DNA of 64,000 bases from Sva-07 sp963728355 (GTDB taxonomy: Bacteria; Actinomycetota; Acidimicrobiia; Acidimicrobiales; Ilumatobacteraceae), in assembly GCA_963728355.1 (NCBI GenBank), contig CAVSJQ010000014.1, positions 310,001 through 374,000 of the forward strand, written 5' to 3'. The notes beneath the pieces were generated by a model. The model saw nothing but the letters and a program-made list of their open reading frames with translations, had not been told where the DNA came from and did not search any database. Position numbers and translations under genes: made by a program. Below are positions 18,066 to 26,861 of this stretch, one piece after another. The stretch's first letter is position 1, and each line of letters starts with the position of its first letter.

Positions 18066-19090
18066 GACGGCTGCGATCCGCCGGCGCCGTCGTCGCTGCG
18101 GCGGCCGTGATCGCCGGCGGCAGCACCGCACTGGTCGGTTGCTCCGACGACGCTCCAACCGACGCGAGGTCCCCGGACACCACCACGACCTCCGACACCA
18201 CCACGAGCGGCGACACCGTCCCCTCCTCCGTCACCACCCCGTCCTCCGACACCACCACGACCGGCGGCGCCTCGACCGACACGAGCAACCCGCCCGCGCG
18301 TCTCGCGACGGAGCTCGACGCCGCTGGATTCGCCGCCCGCCTCTCGGCGGACCACGCGACGATGGTCGACGCAGCGGCCGGCCCCGACGAGCGCGAGCGC
18401 GCCGGGGTCGATTACCAACTCGTCCTCCGCCAGCTCGCCGGCCGTGCCGATCTCGACGAGGATGTCCTCGCGGCCGTCGACCCGACCGCGCGCCCCGCCA
18501 TCGAGCGGACCGTACGCGCCCGCCAGTTCCTCCAGCAGCGCAGCGCAACCCGGCCGCCGGTGCCGCTGCCCGACGAGCTTCCGGCGTGGACCATTCGCGA
18601 ACCCGAACCGGTCGACGTGCTCCTCGCCCACTACGCCGAAGCCGAACAGCTCACCGGCATCGCCTGGTACTGGCTGGCAGCGATCCACCTGCAGGAGACC
18701 CGCATGGGGCGCATCGAGGGTGTGTCGACGGCCGGGGCGGTCGGACCGATGCAGTTCCTGCCCACGACGTGGGAGGTCTGCTGCACCGGCGATCCCACGG
18801 TCACGCGCGATGCGATCATCGGCGCCGCCACGTATCTCGCCCACAGCGGCGGCCCCGACGACATGGCGGCGGCGCTGTACCAGTACAACCCCAACGACGG
18901 CTATGTCGCCGTGGTCACCGCCTACGCGGAGAGCCTGCGCGACGAGCCGGAGTTGTACACCGGCTACCACGCGTTCCAGGTGTTCTTCGCCACCGCCGCA
19001 GGCACGGTGCGCCTGCCGATCGGCTACTCCGAGAGCGCTCCGATCGACGCCGCTGCGCACCTCGCCTCCCACCCGCACGACGCCGCCTGA
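18062..19090 (+). CDS. Lipoprotein lytic transglycosylase (SLT domain)
   Basis: 342 residues. A signal peptide ends in a lipobox-like LVGC, followed by a Thr/Ser/Asp-rich linker (about 30-75) rich in TTTSDTTT repeats, a helical segment, and an SLT domain whose catalytic Glu is Glu212 (HLQETRMG), followed by STAGAVGPMQFLPTTW and a late YNPNDGYV stretch that completes the lysozyme-like fold. It should cleave the peptidoglycan glycan strand on the cell surface. GTG at 18062 overlaps the GT2 stop (GTGA), placing it in the same envelope operon. Convergent with the SDR gene. Confidence 0.87.
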   Translation: MRRLRSAGAVVAAAAVIAGGSTALVGCSDDAPTDARSPDTTTTSDTTTSGDTVPSSVTTPSSDTTTTGGASTDTSNPPARLATELDAAGFAARLSADHATMVDAAAGPDERERAGVDYQLVLRQLAGRADLDEDVLAAVDPTARPAIERTVRARQFLQQRSATRPPVPLPDELPAWTIREPEPVDVLLAHYAEAEQLTGIAWYWLAAIHLQETRMGRIEGVSTAGAVGPMQFLPTTWEVCCTGDPTVTRDAIIGAATYLAHSGGPDDMAAALYQYNPNDGYVAVVTAYAESLRDEPELYTGYHAFQVFFATAAGTVRLPIGYSESAPIDAAAHLASHPHDAA

Positions 19091-19111
19091 CCGCTCGACC
19101 GGCGCTGGCTG

Positions 19112-19840
19112 TCAGAGCAGGCCCAGGTAGGCGCCGCCGTCGACGTGGAGCTGCACGCCGGTGGTGAACTTGGCGGGTTCCCCACAGAGGAATGCCACCA
19201 CCCGTCCGAAGTCGGCCGGGTCGCCCATGCGAAGCGACGCCTGCTGCTCCTCGTCGTACAGATCGGTGACCCGCGGCGTGCGGTGCAGGCCGGGCTGGAC
19301 GCTGTTGACGGTGACGCCGTCCTCTGCGACCTCGAGTGCAAGCGTCTTCAGGAACCCCGTTGCGCCGGCGCGAGCGGTGTTCGACAGGATCAGCTGGCCG
19401 ATCGGTTGGCGCACGGACAACGACGTGATCGCCACGACGCGTCCCCACCGGCGCTCCTGCATCGCGGGCACCGCGGCCTTGCACATCGCCACGACCGACA
19501 ACAGGTTCAGCTCCAGCGCCGCGGGATACGCCTCGACGGGCGTCGAGGCGAACGTCCCCGGCGGCGGTCCCCCGGCGTTCGGTACGAGGATGTCGACGGC
19601 GCCGAGCGCATCGGCGGCCTGCTCGACGAACCGTGCGGCCCCGTCCGGCGTCGACACATCGGCGACGATCGGCACGCATCCGTGGCCGACCGTCTCGGCG
19701 GCCGCCGCGAGTCGGTCGGGATCGCGGCCGCAGATCGCCACGTGGACGCCTTCGCCGGCGAGCGCCACAGCCGACGCGAGGCCCAATCCCGACGACGCTG
19801 CCGCCACAGCGGCGCGGCGCCCGCTGATGCTCAGTTCCAT
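19112..19840 (-). CDS. Short-chain dehydrogenase/reductase with degenerate catalytic motif
   Basis: 242 residues, normal SDR length. The N-terminal cofactor motif AAASSGLGLASA (about 11-22), VPNAGGPPPG (NAG motif) and a catalytic Ser in ITSLSV are present. At the position of the usual YxxxK the sequence reads SNTARAG, so the Tyr is Ser and the Lys is Arg. Some SDR subgroups lack the classical tetrad; this protein may have altered or no redox activity. ATG at 19840 is chosen because the glycine motif then sits close to the N-terminus, as is normal. Divergent from the FAD oxidoreductase at 19980. Confidence 0.83.
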   Translation of the reverse strand: MELSISGRRAAVAAASSGLGLASAVALAGEGVHVAICGRDPDRLAAAAETVGHGCVPIVADVSTPDGAARFVEQAADALGAVDILVPNAGGPPPGTFASTPVEAYPAALELNLLSVVAMCKAAVPAMQERRWGRVVAITSLSVRQPIGQLILSNTARAGATGFLKTLALEVAEDGVTVNSVQPGLHRTPRVTDLYDEEQQASLRMGDPADFGRVVAFLCGEPAKFTTGVQLHVDGGAYLGLL

Positions 19841-19979
19841 CGCACCACCGTATGACATCGCCGCAACCGCCGGCGACCCGTCACCACCGCATCGGCGACC
19901 CGTCACCACCGCATCGACCCGCCTGCACGACGTCACCCCGTCGGGCGGGCGAACGGTACGATCTGGCCCCAGTGAGATC

Positions 19980-21419
19980 ATGAGCGACCAATCCAGCAAC
20001 GGCGACCATCCGTACGACCAGCGAGCCCTCGATGCAATCGCCGACGCGGAGCCGTATCCGTTCTGGCTCGAGAGCGCCGACATACCTGAGTCCAACCCGA
20101 CGCTGGTGCGCGACGAGCACTGCGACTTGTGCATCGTCGGAGGCGGCTACACGGGACTGTGGACCGCCGTCATCGCGAAGGAGCGCGATCCGTCACGCGA
20201 CGTCGTGCTGATCGACAAGGGCGAGGTCGGCGGCGCCGCCAGCGGACGCAACGGCGGATTCATGGAGGCATCGCTCACCCACGGTGTCGGCAACGGCATC
20301 GACCGCCACGCCGACGAGATCGACACGCTCGAAGAGCTCGGCCTGCGCAACCTGAACGAGATCGAGGCGGCGATCGAGCGCTACTCGATGGACTGCGACT
20401 ACGAGCGCAACGGCGTGATCGACGTCGCCCACGTCAACCATCCCCCCTCCTATCTCGACGAGCTGCGCGAGGAGCACGAGCTGCTGCGTTCGATGGGCCA
20501 GCAGGTTCGTTGGCTCGATCAGGACGCGATGCGTGCCGAGGTCAACTCGCCGACCTACACCGGCGGGCTGTTCCGGATGGGCCGGGCGGCCCTCGTCGAT
20601 CCCGCCAAGCTCGCCTGGGAACTCAAGCGCGTCGCCGAGGAACTCGGTGTCCGGATCTACGAACACACCCGCGCCACCTCGGTCGACAAGGACGGGCGTG
20701 GCGTCGCCGTCGTCACGCCGCTCGGCACGATCCGCTGCGCCAACGCCGTGCTCGGCACCAACGCCGACAAGCCGCTGTTGAAGCGCATCAGCCAGTACAT
20801 GGTGCCGGTGTACGACTACTGCCTGGTGACCGAACCGCTCTCGTCCGAGCAGCTCGACCGCATCGGCTGGGCCCACCGCCAGGGACTCTCCGACATCACC
20901 AACCAGTTCCACTACTACCGGCTCACCTCCGACGACCGGATCCTGTGGGGCGGCTACGACGCCATCTACTTCTGGGGATCGAAGGTGTCGACGGAACAGG
21001 AGAGCCGCCCGGAGACCTGGGCCAAGCTGTCCGCCCACTTCTTCGAGACGTTCCCCCAGCTCGACGACGTCACGTTCACCCACACCTGGGGTGGAGCGAT
21101 CGACACGAGCACCCGGTTCTCGGTGTTCTTCGGGTCCGCGCTGTCGAACCGGGTGGTCTACGCCGTCGGCTACACCGGCCTCGGCGTGGCGGCCACCCGA
21201 TTCGCGGCATCGACGATGCTCGACCTGCTCGCCGGTCGCAAGTCGATCGCCACCAAGACCGACTTCGTCAGGGACAAGCCGCTGCCGTTCCCGCCCGAAC
21301 CCTTCCGGTTCATCGGGATCCAGGCCACCCGCTGGTCGCTCGACCGCGAGGACCGCACCGGCAAACGCAACGCCTGGCTGCGCACGCTCGACCGGATGGG
21401 TCTGGGCTTCGACTCCTAG
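19980..21419 (+). CDS. FAD-dependent oxidoreductase (DAO/amine-oxidase type)
   Basis: 479 residues. After an acidic 45-residue lead comes the FAD dinucleotide motif IVGGGYTGLWTA (52-63), then VLIDKGEVGGAASGRNGGF, the DAO-family signature around the isoalloxazine, and a C-terminal GYTGLGVAATR motif. The arrangement is like GlpD/DadA or gamma-glutamylputrescine oxidase (PuuB-like) proteins that oxidise amines or amino acids. Substrate not determinable here. ATG at 19980 follows GTGAGATC with no strong ribosome-binding site. Its stop overlaps by four bases the stop of the convergent debranching-enzyme gene. Confidence 0.85.
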   Translation: MSDQSSNGDHPYDQRALDAIADAEPYPFWLESADIPESNPTLVRDEHCDLCIVGGGYTGLWTAVIAKERDPSRDVVLIDKGEVGGAASGRNGGFMEASLTHGVGNGIDRHADEIDTLEELGLRNLNEIEAAIERYSMDCDYERNGVIDVAHVNHPPSYLDELREEHELLRSMGQQVRWLDQDAMRAEVNSPTYTGGLFRMGRAALVDPAKLAWELKRVAEELGVRIYEHTRATSVDKDGRGVAVVTPLGTIRCANAVLGTNADKPLLKRISQYMVPVYDYCLVTEPLSSEQLDRIGWAHRQGLSDITNQFHYYRLTSDDRILWGGYDAIYFWGSKVSTEQESRPETWAKLSAHFFETFPQLDDVTFTHTWGGAIDTSTRFSVFFGSALSNRVVYAVGYTGLGVAATRFAASTMLDLLAGRKSIATKTDFVRDKPLPFPPEPFRFIGIQATRWSLDREDRTGKRNAWLRTLDRMGLGFDS

Positions 21420-23305
21420 CGCGTGCCCGGCGAGACCGTGCCCGGCGCGAGCGCCGTCGGATCCTTGGTCAGCACCACGATCGAGCGGGGACCGACCGTC
21501 ACCGACGTCCCGACGACCGGTCGATCGCCGACACCCAGCGGTTCATCCACGGCCGGTTCGACCGTGGTGTCGATCGTCAGGCGCCAGGCGCCGGGCACCT
21601 GCAACGTGAACTCGACGGGTTCCCACCACATGTTCGCCATCACGTAGAGCCCGTCGACCGCCCAGGCGATCGACCGCGACTCGTGACCGGTGTCCGGTTC
21701 GCCGCTCGCGCCGAAGGTCACCAGCCGGCTCCCCCACCGGTCAGGGTCCCACAGCACCGGGTGCGCCGCCCGTACGGCGATCACATCGCGCACGAACAGT
21801 TCGTGGCGGCACCAGTCGGCCGCCCGATCCCAGTCCAGCCACGACGTCGGGTTGTCCTGGTTGTAGGCGTTGTTGTTGCCGCCCTGCGTGCGGGCGAACT
21901 CGTCGCCCGCGACGAACATCGGCACCCCGTGGCTGAACAGCAGCAGGCAGATGGCGTTGCGAAGCTGTCGGCGCCGCAACGTCATCACCTCGTCGGGCAC
22001 GTCGACGTCGCCTTCCCAACCACAGTTCCACGAGCGGTTGTGGTGATGGCCGTCGGTGTTGTCCCAGCCGTTGGCCGCATTGTGCCGATGGTCGTAGGCG
22101 ACCAGGTCGTACATCGTGAAGCCGTCGTGGGCGGTCAGGAAGTTCAACGAACACATCGGCGAGGTGAACAGGTCGGGGCTTCCCGCGAGGCGCTTCACCA
22201 TCAACGGCACGGTGCCGGGCTCACCACGAAGGAAGCCGCGGGCGTCGTCGCGGAACTCGCCGTTCCACTGCATCCACCGCTGGTCGGGGAAATCGGGCCC
22301 CAGCAGGTAGCGGGCCATGTCCCACGGTTCGGCGATCACGCGGACGCCGCGCCGTTGGCCCCAGTCGCCGATGGCGCGCACGAAGTCGGCATCGCGGGCG
22401 AGCACGGCGGCGAGGTCGAACCGGAAGCCGTCGACGCCGAGATCGGCGAACCGGTCGAGCGCCTCCATGATCAGGCGCCGGGATTGCGGCGAGTAGGCGT
22501 CGACCACGTTGCCGGTGCCGGCGTCGTCGAGATAGGTCCCGTCGGGTCCCACGACGTAGTACTCGCGTTCGTCGAGGATCCGCAACGAGTACGACGGCCC
22601 CGTCCGATCGGACTCGGTGGTGTGGTTCATCACGACGTCGAGCCACACCTCGATGTCGTGGTCGTGAGCGGCCGACACCAGATCGGCGAGTTCTTCGGCG
22701 GGATGCTCACCGGCCGCGTATTGGCGGTGGACCGCACCGAACACGAGCGGCATGTAGCCCCAGAAGTTGCCCTCGTCGGGGTCGAACTGATGGACGGGGA
22801 GCAGCTCGAGCACCGAGACGCCGAGCTGTTCGAGGCGTGGCAGTTCGTCGATCGCCGCCCGGTACGTGCCGGCGTCGGGACGCCGGCGACCGGCGGTGAG
22901 ACCGCGCACGTGCGCTTCGTAGACGACCAGCGGTCGGGTCGTACGGCGCTGCGGGCGCGGCGACGGCCACGGGGCGGCGACCGCACGCGGGAACGCCGCC
23001 GGGTCGAGCACGCCACCGGGCTTGTTCGCCTCACGGGAGTGGCCGGCCGGAAACCACACCTCGGTCGCTCGCGGATCGAGTGCCAGGCGCTCACCGTCGA
23101 GCGCCAGCACGTATCGGCAGCCGACCGGCACCCGACCGACCCAATCACCGGTGACCGGGTCGCGTTCGAGAGCGATCCGGGCGCCGTCGTCGATGCAGAC
23201 CTGCATCGAGCGGGCCCCGGATGCGTGGATCGCGATGTCGAATCCGTCGTGACTGCGTGCGCGGCCGTCACCGTCGCGTTTGCCAGGATCGCCGCCCATC
23301 CGCAC
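21416..23305 (-). CDS. glgX: Glycogen debranching enzyme/isoamylase (GH13, GlgX-type)
   Basis: Hydrolyses alpha-1,6 branches of glycogen limit dextrins in the cytoplasm. About 629 residues, slightly shorter than many GlgX proteins of about 700. An N-terminal beta-sandwich (CBM48-like) is followed by the GH13 barrel with DVVMNHT, the nucleophile Asp297 in GVDGFRFD, the acid/base Glu326 in IAEPWD and Asp394 in LTAHDG, plus the GlgX-typical GDEFARTQGGNNNAYNQD. GTG at 23305 or ATG at 23299 are both possible starts. Divergent from the coxD-like gene 70 bp away. No other glycogen gene is in the window. Confidence 0.92.
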   Translation of the reverse strand: MRMGGDPGKRDGDGRARSHDGFDIAIHASGARSMQVCIDDGARIALERDPVTGDWVGRVPVGCRYVLALDGERLALDPRATEVWFPAGHSREANKPGGVLDPAAFPRAVAAPWPSPRPQRRTTRPLVVYEAHVRGLTAGRRRPDAGTYRAAIDELPRLEQLGVSVLELLPVHQFDPDEGNFWGYMPLVFGAVHRQYAAGEHPAEELADLVSAAHDHDIEVWLDVVMNHTTESDRTGPSYSLRILDEREYYVVGPDGTYLDDAGTGNVVDAYSPQSRRLIMEALDRFADLGVDGFRFDLAAVLARDADFVRAIGDWGQRRGVRVIAEPWDMARYLLGPDFPDQRWMQWNGEFRDDARGFLRGEPGTVPLMVKRLAGSPDLFTSPMCSLNFLTAHDGFTMYDLVAYDHRHNAANGWDNTDGHHHNRSWNCGWEGDVDVPDEVMTLRRRQLRNAICLLLFSHGVPMFVAGDEFARTQGGNNNAYNQDNPTSWLDWDRAADWCRHELFVRDVIAVRAAHPVLWDPDRWGSRLVTFGASGEPDTGHESRSIAWAVDGLYVMANMWWEPVEFTLQVPGAWRLTIDTTVEPAVDEPLGVGDRPVVGTSVTVGPRSIVVLTKDPTALAPGTVSPGTR

Positions 23306-23375
23306 ATGATGCCCGGAAAGTTCGGCGGTGCGGCGGAGCAGACGTCACACCGAGGGCTCGGGTAGCGTCGTCACG

Positions 23376-24317
23376 ATGACTCCCGACACCGTCGCCGGCG
23401 CACTCGCTCGCCACGGCTACCTGCCAGACGAGGGGATCTCGACGGCGGTGTTCCTGGCGATGACGCTGCACCGCCCGCTGCTGCTCGAAGGCGAGGCGGG
23501 CGTCGGCAAGACCGAGCTGGCCAAGACGCTCGCGACCGCCACCGGCGGCCCCCTGATCCGCCTGCAGTGCTACGAGGGCATCGACGTCTCCCAGGCGGTG
23601 TACGACTGGGACTACGCCCGCCAGCTGCTGCACCTGCGCGCCACCGAGGCGACCGGCGAGTCCGCCACCCGGACCGCTGACGAGCTCGAATCCGAACTCT
23701 ACGGTGAACGGTTCCTGGTCAAGCGGGCACTGCTGCGGGCGATCGAACCGGTCGACGGACCTCCACCGGTCCTGCTGATCGACGAGATCGACCGCGCCGA
23801 CGACGAGTTCGAGGCCTACCTCCTCGAGGTGCTGTCCGATTTCCAGATCACGATCCCCGAAGTGGGCGTGTTCCGTGCCGAACGGCCGCCGATCGTCATC
23901 CTGACCTCCAACCGCACCCGCGACGTCCACGACGCCCTCAAACGACGCTGCCTCTACCACTGGGTCGAGCATCCGGGCTTCGAACGCGAAGTGGCGATCG
24001 TCAAGCTGCGCGTGCCCGGCATCGAGGCGGGACTCGCCCGGCAGGTCGCCGGTGCCGTCGAGGCGTTGCGCGGCCTGTCGCTGTACAAGCCGCCGGGCGT
24101 CGCCGAGACGATCGACTGGGCGACCGCGCTGGGACAGCTCGGAGCCACCGAACTCGACGAGCACGTGGTCGCCAACACCCTCGGCACGGTCGTCAAGTAT
24201 CGCGAGGACAGCCAGCGTGTCGAACAGCACGGCATGGTCCACCTCGTACAGCAGGCGGTCGCCGCCGGGATCGCTCACAGCGAAGTCCCCGGCCAACTGA
24301 CCCTCGACGGATCGTGA
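23376..24317 (+). CDS. coxD: MoxR-family AAA+ ATPase, CoxD-like
   Basis: 313 residues. Walker A GEAGVGKT (39-46), Walker B VLLIDEIDRAD (about 131-141), sensor TSNRTRDV and an arginine-finger region RRCLYHW are visible. MoxR ATPases work with VWA proteins as chaperones; CoxD with CoxE matures the metal site of the CO-dehydrogenase large subunit in form I systems. Here the following gene is a CoxE-type VWA protein whose GTG overlaps this stop, then two XdhC-like genes, so a role in finishing the molybdenum hydroxylases of this window is likely. The assignment is by family and context. Confidence 0.85.
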   Translation: MTPDTVAGALARHGYLPDEGISTAVFLAMTLHRPLLLEGEAGVGKTELAKTLATATGGPLIRLQCYEGIDVSQAVYDWDYARQLLHLRATEATGESATRTADELESELYGERFLVKRALLRAIEPVDGPPPVLLIDEIDRADDEFEAYLLEVLSDFQITIPEVGVFRAERPPIVILTSNRTRDVHDALKRRCLYHWVEHPGFEREVAIVKLRVPGIEAGLARQVAGAVEALRGLSLYKPPGVAETIDWATALGQLGATELDEHVVANTLGTVVKYREDSQRVEQHGMVHLVQQAVAAGIAHSEVPGQLTLDGS

Positions 24318-25444
24318 CCGAAGCCGTCACCGCCTCGTCACCGGCCGACATCGCGGTGGCGTTCACCCAGATCCTGCGCGGTCTCGGCGTGAGCGTGCCC
24401 ACCAGCAGCACCCACACGTTCGCCGCCGCGCTGTGCAGCACCGGACTCGGCGAACGCGACACGACCTACTGGGTCGGCCGAGCCACCCTGATCCGACGGA
24501 TGGAGGACATCGCGCTCTACGACCGCGCCTTCGCCGTGTTCTTCGAAGGGCGCCGCACGAGCGGGATCGACGACGTCACCGAGCCGCTGTCGATCACGAT
24601 CGCCGTCGACACCGACGACGAATCCGGTGACGGCGACGACGGGACCGGCGACGGCGACGACGACGTGGTCGAGCTGCGGTTCTCGGCGACGGAGGTCCTG
24701 CGGCACAAGGACTTCGCCGACTACTCCCCCGACGAACTCGCCCAGGCCCAGGAAATGATGAGCCACCTCCGCCTCAGCGGCGCGCCCCGCGCCTCGTTGC
24801 GTCGCGGGCCCACGCCACGGCGCACGTCGATGCCCGACATCCGCCGCACCGTGCGTTCCACCATCCGTGCCGGCGGCGAGCCGATCGAACGCCACCACCT
24901 CGCGCCCACGCCACGGCTCCGCCGGCTCGTCCTGGTCCTCGACGTCAGCGGATCGATGGAGCCCTACGCCCGTGCACTGCTGCGCTTCGTCCACGCCGCC
25001 GTCGCCGGCCGCCAGAAGGTCGAGGCGTTCGCCCTCGGGACGCGCCTCACCCGCATCACCCGAGAACTCACGAGTCGCGATCCCGACATCGCCGTGCGCG
25101 CCGCCGGGGAACGGGTCTCCGACTGGAGCGGCGGCACCCGCCTCGGCAGCGGACTGCGCCAGTTCAACGACCAGTGGGGTGTGCGCGGCCTCGCCCGCAA
25201 TGCCATCGTCGTGATCCTCTCCGACGGATGGGACCGTGGTGACCCCGACGAACTGGGCGCCGAGATGGAACGACTCCAGCGTGTGACGTACCGCCTGATC
25301 TGGGTCAACCCGCTCAAGGTGACCCCCGGCTACGCGCCGCTCGCCCGGGGAATGGCGGCCGCACTGCCCTATGTTGACCGTTTCGTGGAAGGTCACTCCG
25401 TGGCCGCCATGGAGGAACTGACCCGGGTGATCGCCGAGACCTGA
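24314..25444 (+). CDS. coxE: VWA-domain protein, CoxE-like
   Basis: 376 residues. The N-terminal helical half contains an acidic GDGDDGTGDGDDD insertion (about 100-115), and the VWA domain starts near 200 with the MIDAS motif LDVSGSMEPY (about 209-218), followed by GGTRLG and ILSDGWDRGD. This is the CoxE/VWA_CoxE family partner of MoxR-type CoxD. It starts with GTG overlapping the coxD stop (GTGA). Its role is as a maturation partner for the Moco-containing large subunits (known for form I CODH, inferred here). Confidence 0.87.
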   Translation: MTEAVTASSPADIAVAFTQILRGLGVSVPTSSTHTFAAALCSTGLGERDTTYWVGRATLIRRMEDIALYDRAFAVFFEGRRTSGIDDVTEPLSITIAVDTDDESGDGDDGTGDGDDDVVELRFSATEVLRHKDFADYSPDELAQAQEMMSHLRLSGAPRASLRRGPTPRRTSMPDIRRTVRSTIRAGGEPIERHHLAPTPRLRRLVLVLDVSGSMEPYARALLRFVHAAVAGRQKVEAFALGTRLTRITRELTSRDPDIAVRAAGERVSDWSGGTRLGSGLRQFNDQWGVRGLARNAIVVILSDGWDRGDPDELGAEMERLQRVTYRLIWVNPLKVTPGYAPLARGMAAALPYVDRFVEGHSVAAMEELTRVIAET

Positions 25445-25477
25445 GCGAGGCCCGGACACCGACGCAAGGAGCTGAAC

Positions 25478-25795
25478 ATGCAGGACCTGCTCGACGACAT
25501 CGACCGATGGCGCAACGCCGGGCATCGCATCGCCGTCGCCCGCGTCGTCGACATCGAAGGCTCGGGTCCGCGCGAGCCGGGCGCGGCGATGGCCGTCACC
25601 GACGACGGCGAGGTCGCCGGCAGCGTGAGCGGCGGATGCGTCGAAGGAGCGGTGGTCGCCGAAGCGTTGTCGATCCTCGCCGGGGAACGTGAACCCGGAG
25701 TCGTCACCTTCGGCTACTCCGACGACGAGGCGTTCGCCGTCGGACTCACCTGCGGCGGCACGATCCACCTCTACATCGAGGAACTCGACTGGTGA
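25478..25795 (+). CDS. XdhC/CoxI-family protein, N-terminal-domain only
   Basis: 105 residues, covering only the XdhC_CoxI domain. It has the family motifs GSGPREPGAAMAV, the SGGCVEG loop (about 50-57) with a conserved Cys, and GLTCGGTIHLYIE (about 90-102) with the second Cys. XdhC proteins bind Moco and help sulfurate and insert it into hydroxylases. An AAGGAG ribosome-binding site precedes the ATG. Its stop overlaps the following gene, which has a Rossmann-type XdhC_C domain, so the two may work as a split XdhC pair. Confidence 0.88.
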   Translation: MQDLLDDIDRWRNAGHRIAVARVVDIEGSGPREPGAAMAVTDDGEVAGSVSGGCVEGAVVAEALSILAGEREPGVVTFGYSDDEAFAVGLTCGGTIHLYIEELDW

Positions 25796-26616
25796 GCGCC
25801 TCGGAATCGGGCGGTGGCACGCTGTTCGAGCGGTACGCGGAGCTGTTGCGGGCCGAACTCCCCGTCGCGCTCGCCACGGTGATCGACGGGCCCGATGTCG
25901 GTGCGAAGCTGCTCGTCGAGCCCGATCGGGAACCCATCGGGACGCTCGGTCATCCGGAGCTCGATCGGGTCGTGGCACGAGACGCGCTCGCGGAACTCGA
26001 AGCTGCGCAGTCCGGGGTCCGCAACTACGGGCCGAGCGGCCAGACGACCCCCGAGGACCTCATCGACCAGCCGACCGTGCGGGTCTTCGTGGAATCGCAC
26101 GCCCCGCCGCCGCAGATGTGGATCTTCGGAGCCGTCGACTTCACCGCCGCACTGGCACGGGTGGCCAAGGTGCTCGGCTACCGGGTGGTGGTCTGCGACG
26201 CCCGCGAGGTGTTCGCCACCAGGCGGAGGTTCCCGATGGCCGACGAGGTCAAGGTCACCTGGCCGAAGCCGGTGTTCGACGAGCACGGCCACGAACTCGG
26301 ATCCCGCGACGCCGTCTGCATCCTCACCCACGATCCCAAGTTCGACGTTCCAGCCGTTCGAGGGGCGCTCGCCACGCATGCCGGCTACATCGGGGTGATG
26401 GGAAGCCGGTCGACCCACGAGCGCCGCACCGAACGCCTCGTCGACGCCGGTGTCACCGCCGACGAGCTCGACCGGCTGATGTCGCCGATCGGCCTCGACA
26501 TCGGCGCCCGCACGCCCGAGGAGACCGCCGTGTCGATCTGCGCCGAGATCATCGCCCGGCGCACCGGCCGCCACGTCCCCTCGCTCCGCGACGGCCATGG
26601 CGCCATCCATTCTTGA
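25792..26616 (+). CDS. XdhC-family protein with Rossmann C-terminal domain
   Basis: 274 residues. An N-terminal domain resembles XdhC_CoxI but lacks the conserved Cys loops. The C-terminal XdhC_C Rossmann domain (about 105-255) has MWIFGAVDFTAALARV, VVVCDAREVF, ILTHDPKFD and YIGVMGSRSTHERR. It presumably supports Moco delivery or sulfuration together with the small XdhC protein before it, whose stop its GTG overlaps. It closes the coxD-coxE-xdhC-xdhC operon. Followed by an intergenic region full of repeats. Confidence 0.9.
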   Translation: MSASESGGGTLFERYAELLRAELPVALATVIDGPDVGAKLLVEPDREPIGTLGHPELDRVVARDALAELEAAQSGVRNYGPSGQTTPEDLIDQPTVRVFVESHAPPPQMWIFGAVDFTAALARVAKVLGYRVVVCDAREVFATRRRFPMADEVKVTWPKPVFDEHGHELGSRDAVCILTHDPKFDVPAVRGALATHAGYIGVMGSRSTHERRTERLVDAGVTADELDRLMSPIGLDIGARTPEETAVSICAEIIARRTGRHVPSLRDGHGAIHS

Positions 26617-26665
26617 TGGGCGGCCTCACGCCACGTCATCGCGCGACGACCGAGGTCGGCCGCCC

Positions 26666-26698
26666 TCCGGCTCGTCGCTGGCGCTTCCCTCGCCGGCG
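26666..26698. repeat. 33-bp stray copy of the eno-divIC array unit
   Basis: These 33 bases are identical to 3480-3512, the start of the 63-bp flanking unit of the repeat array near eno, 23 kb away. It lies 50 bp after the xdhC stop and just before a doublet of 38-bp palindromes, so two repeat families share this gap. Confidence 0.85.
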
Positions 26699-26723
26699 CG
26701 CCTGGGTCCGGGATCGCGAAGGC

Positions 26724-26761
26724 GATGAGCCAACCGCCCAAATACCGTCACTTCGCTCATC
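26724..26761. repeat. 38-bp palindromic element, copy C (first of a doublet)
   Basis: Terminal inverted arms GATGAGC and GCTCATC with CAACCGCCCA inside. It pairs with copy D at 26785, separated by exactly 23 bp. In reverse complement it matches the elements at 61550 and 61611. It sits between convergent genes and could terminate transcription from both sides. Confidence 0.85.
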
Positions 26762-26784
26762 ACCTCGCCCTTGTGCCATCGAGC

Positions 26785-26822
26785 GATGAGCCAACCGCCC
26801 ACATGCGGTCACTTGGCTCATC
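26785..26822. repeat. 38-bp palindromic element, copy D (second of a doublet)
   Basis: The better conserved copy: arms GATGAGCCAA and TTGGCTCATC form a ten-base stem, with ACCGC/GCGGT inside. Start-to-start distance to copy C is 61 bp, the same as for copies A and B at 61550/61611. Confidence 0.85.
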
Positions 26823-26861
26823 ACCTGGACATGGGCGGCTCTGGGCGGAGCGGCCGAGCAC

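Noticed and set aside
20129..23365. Very long plus-strand frame across the FAD oxidoreductase and debranching enzyme region
   Set aside because: Composition is Arg/Pro/His-rich and it overlaps two clearly identified genes in other frames.
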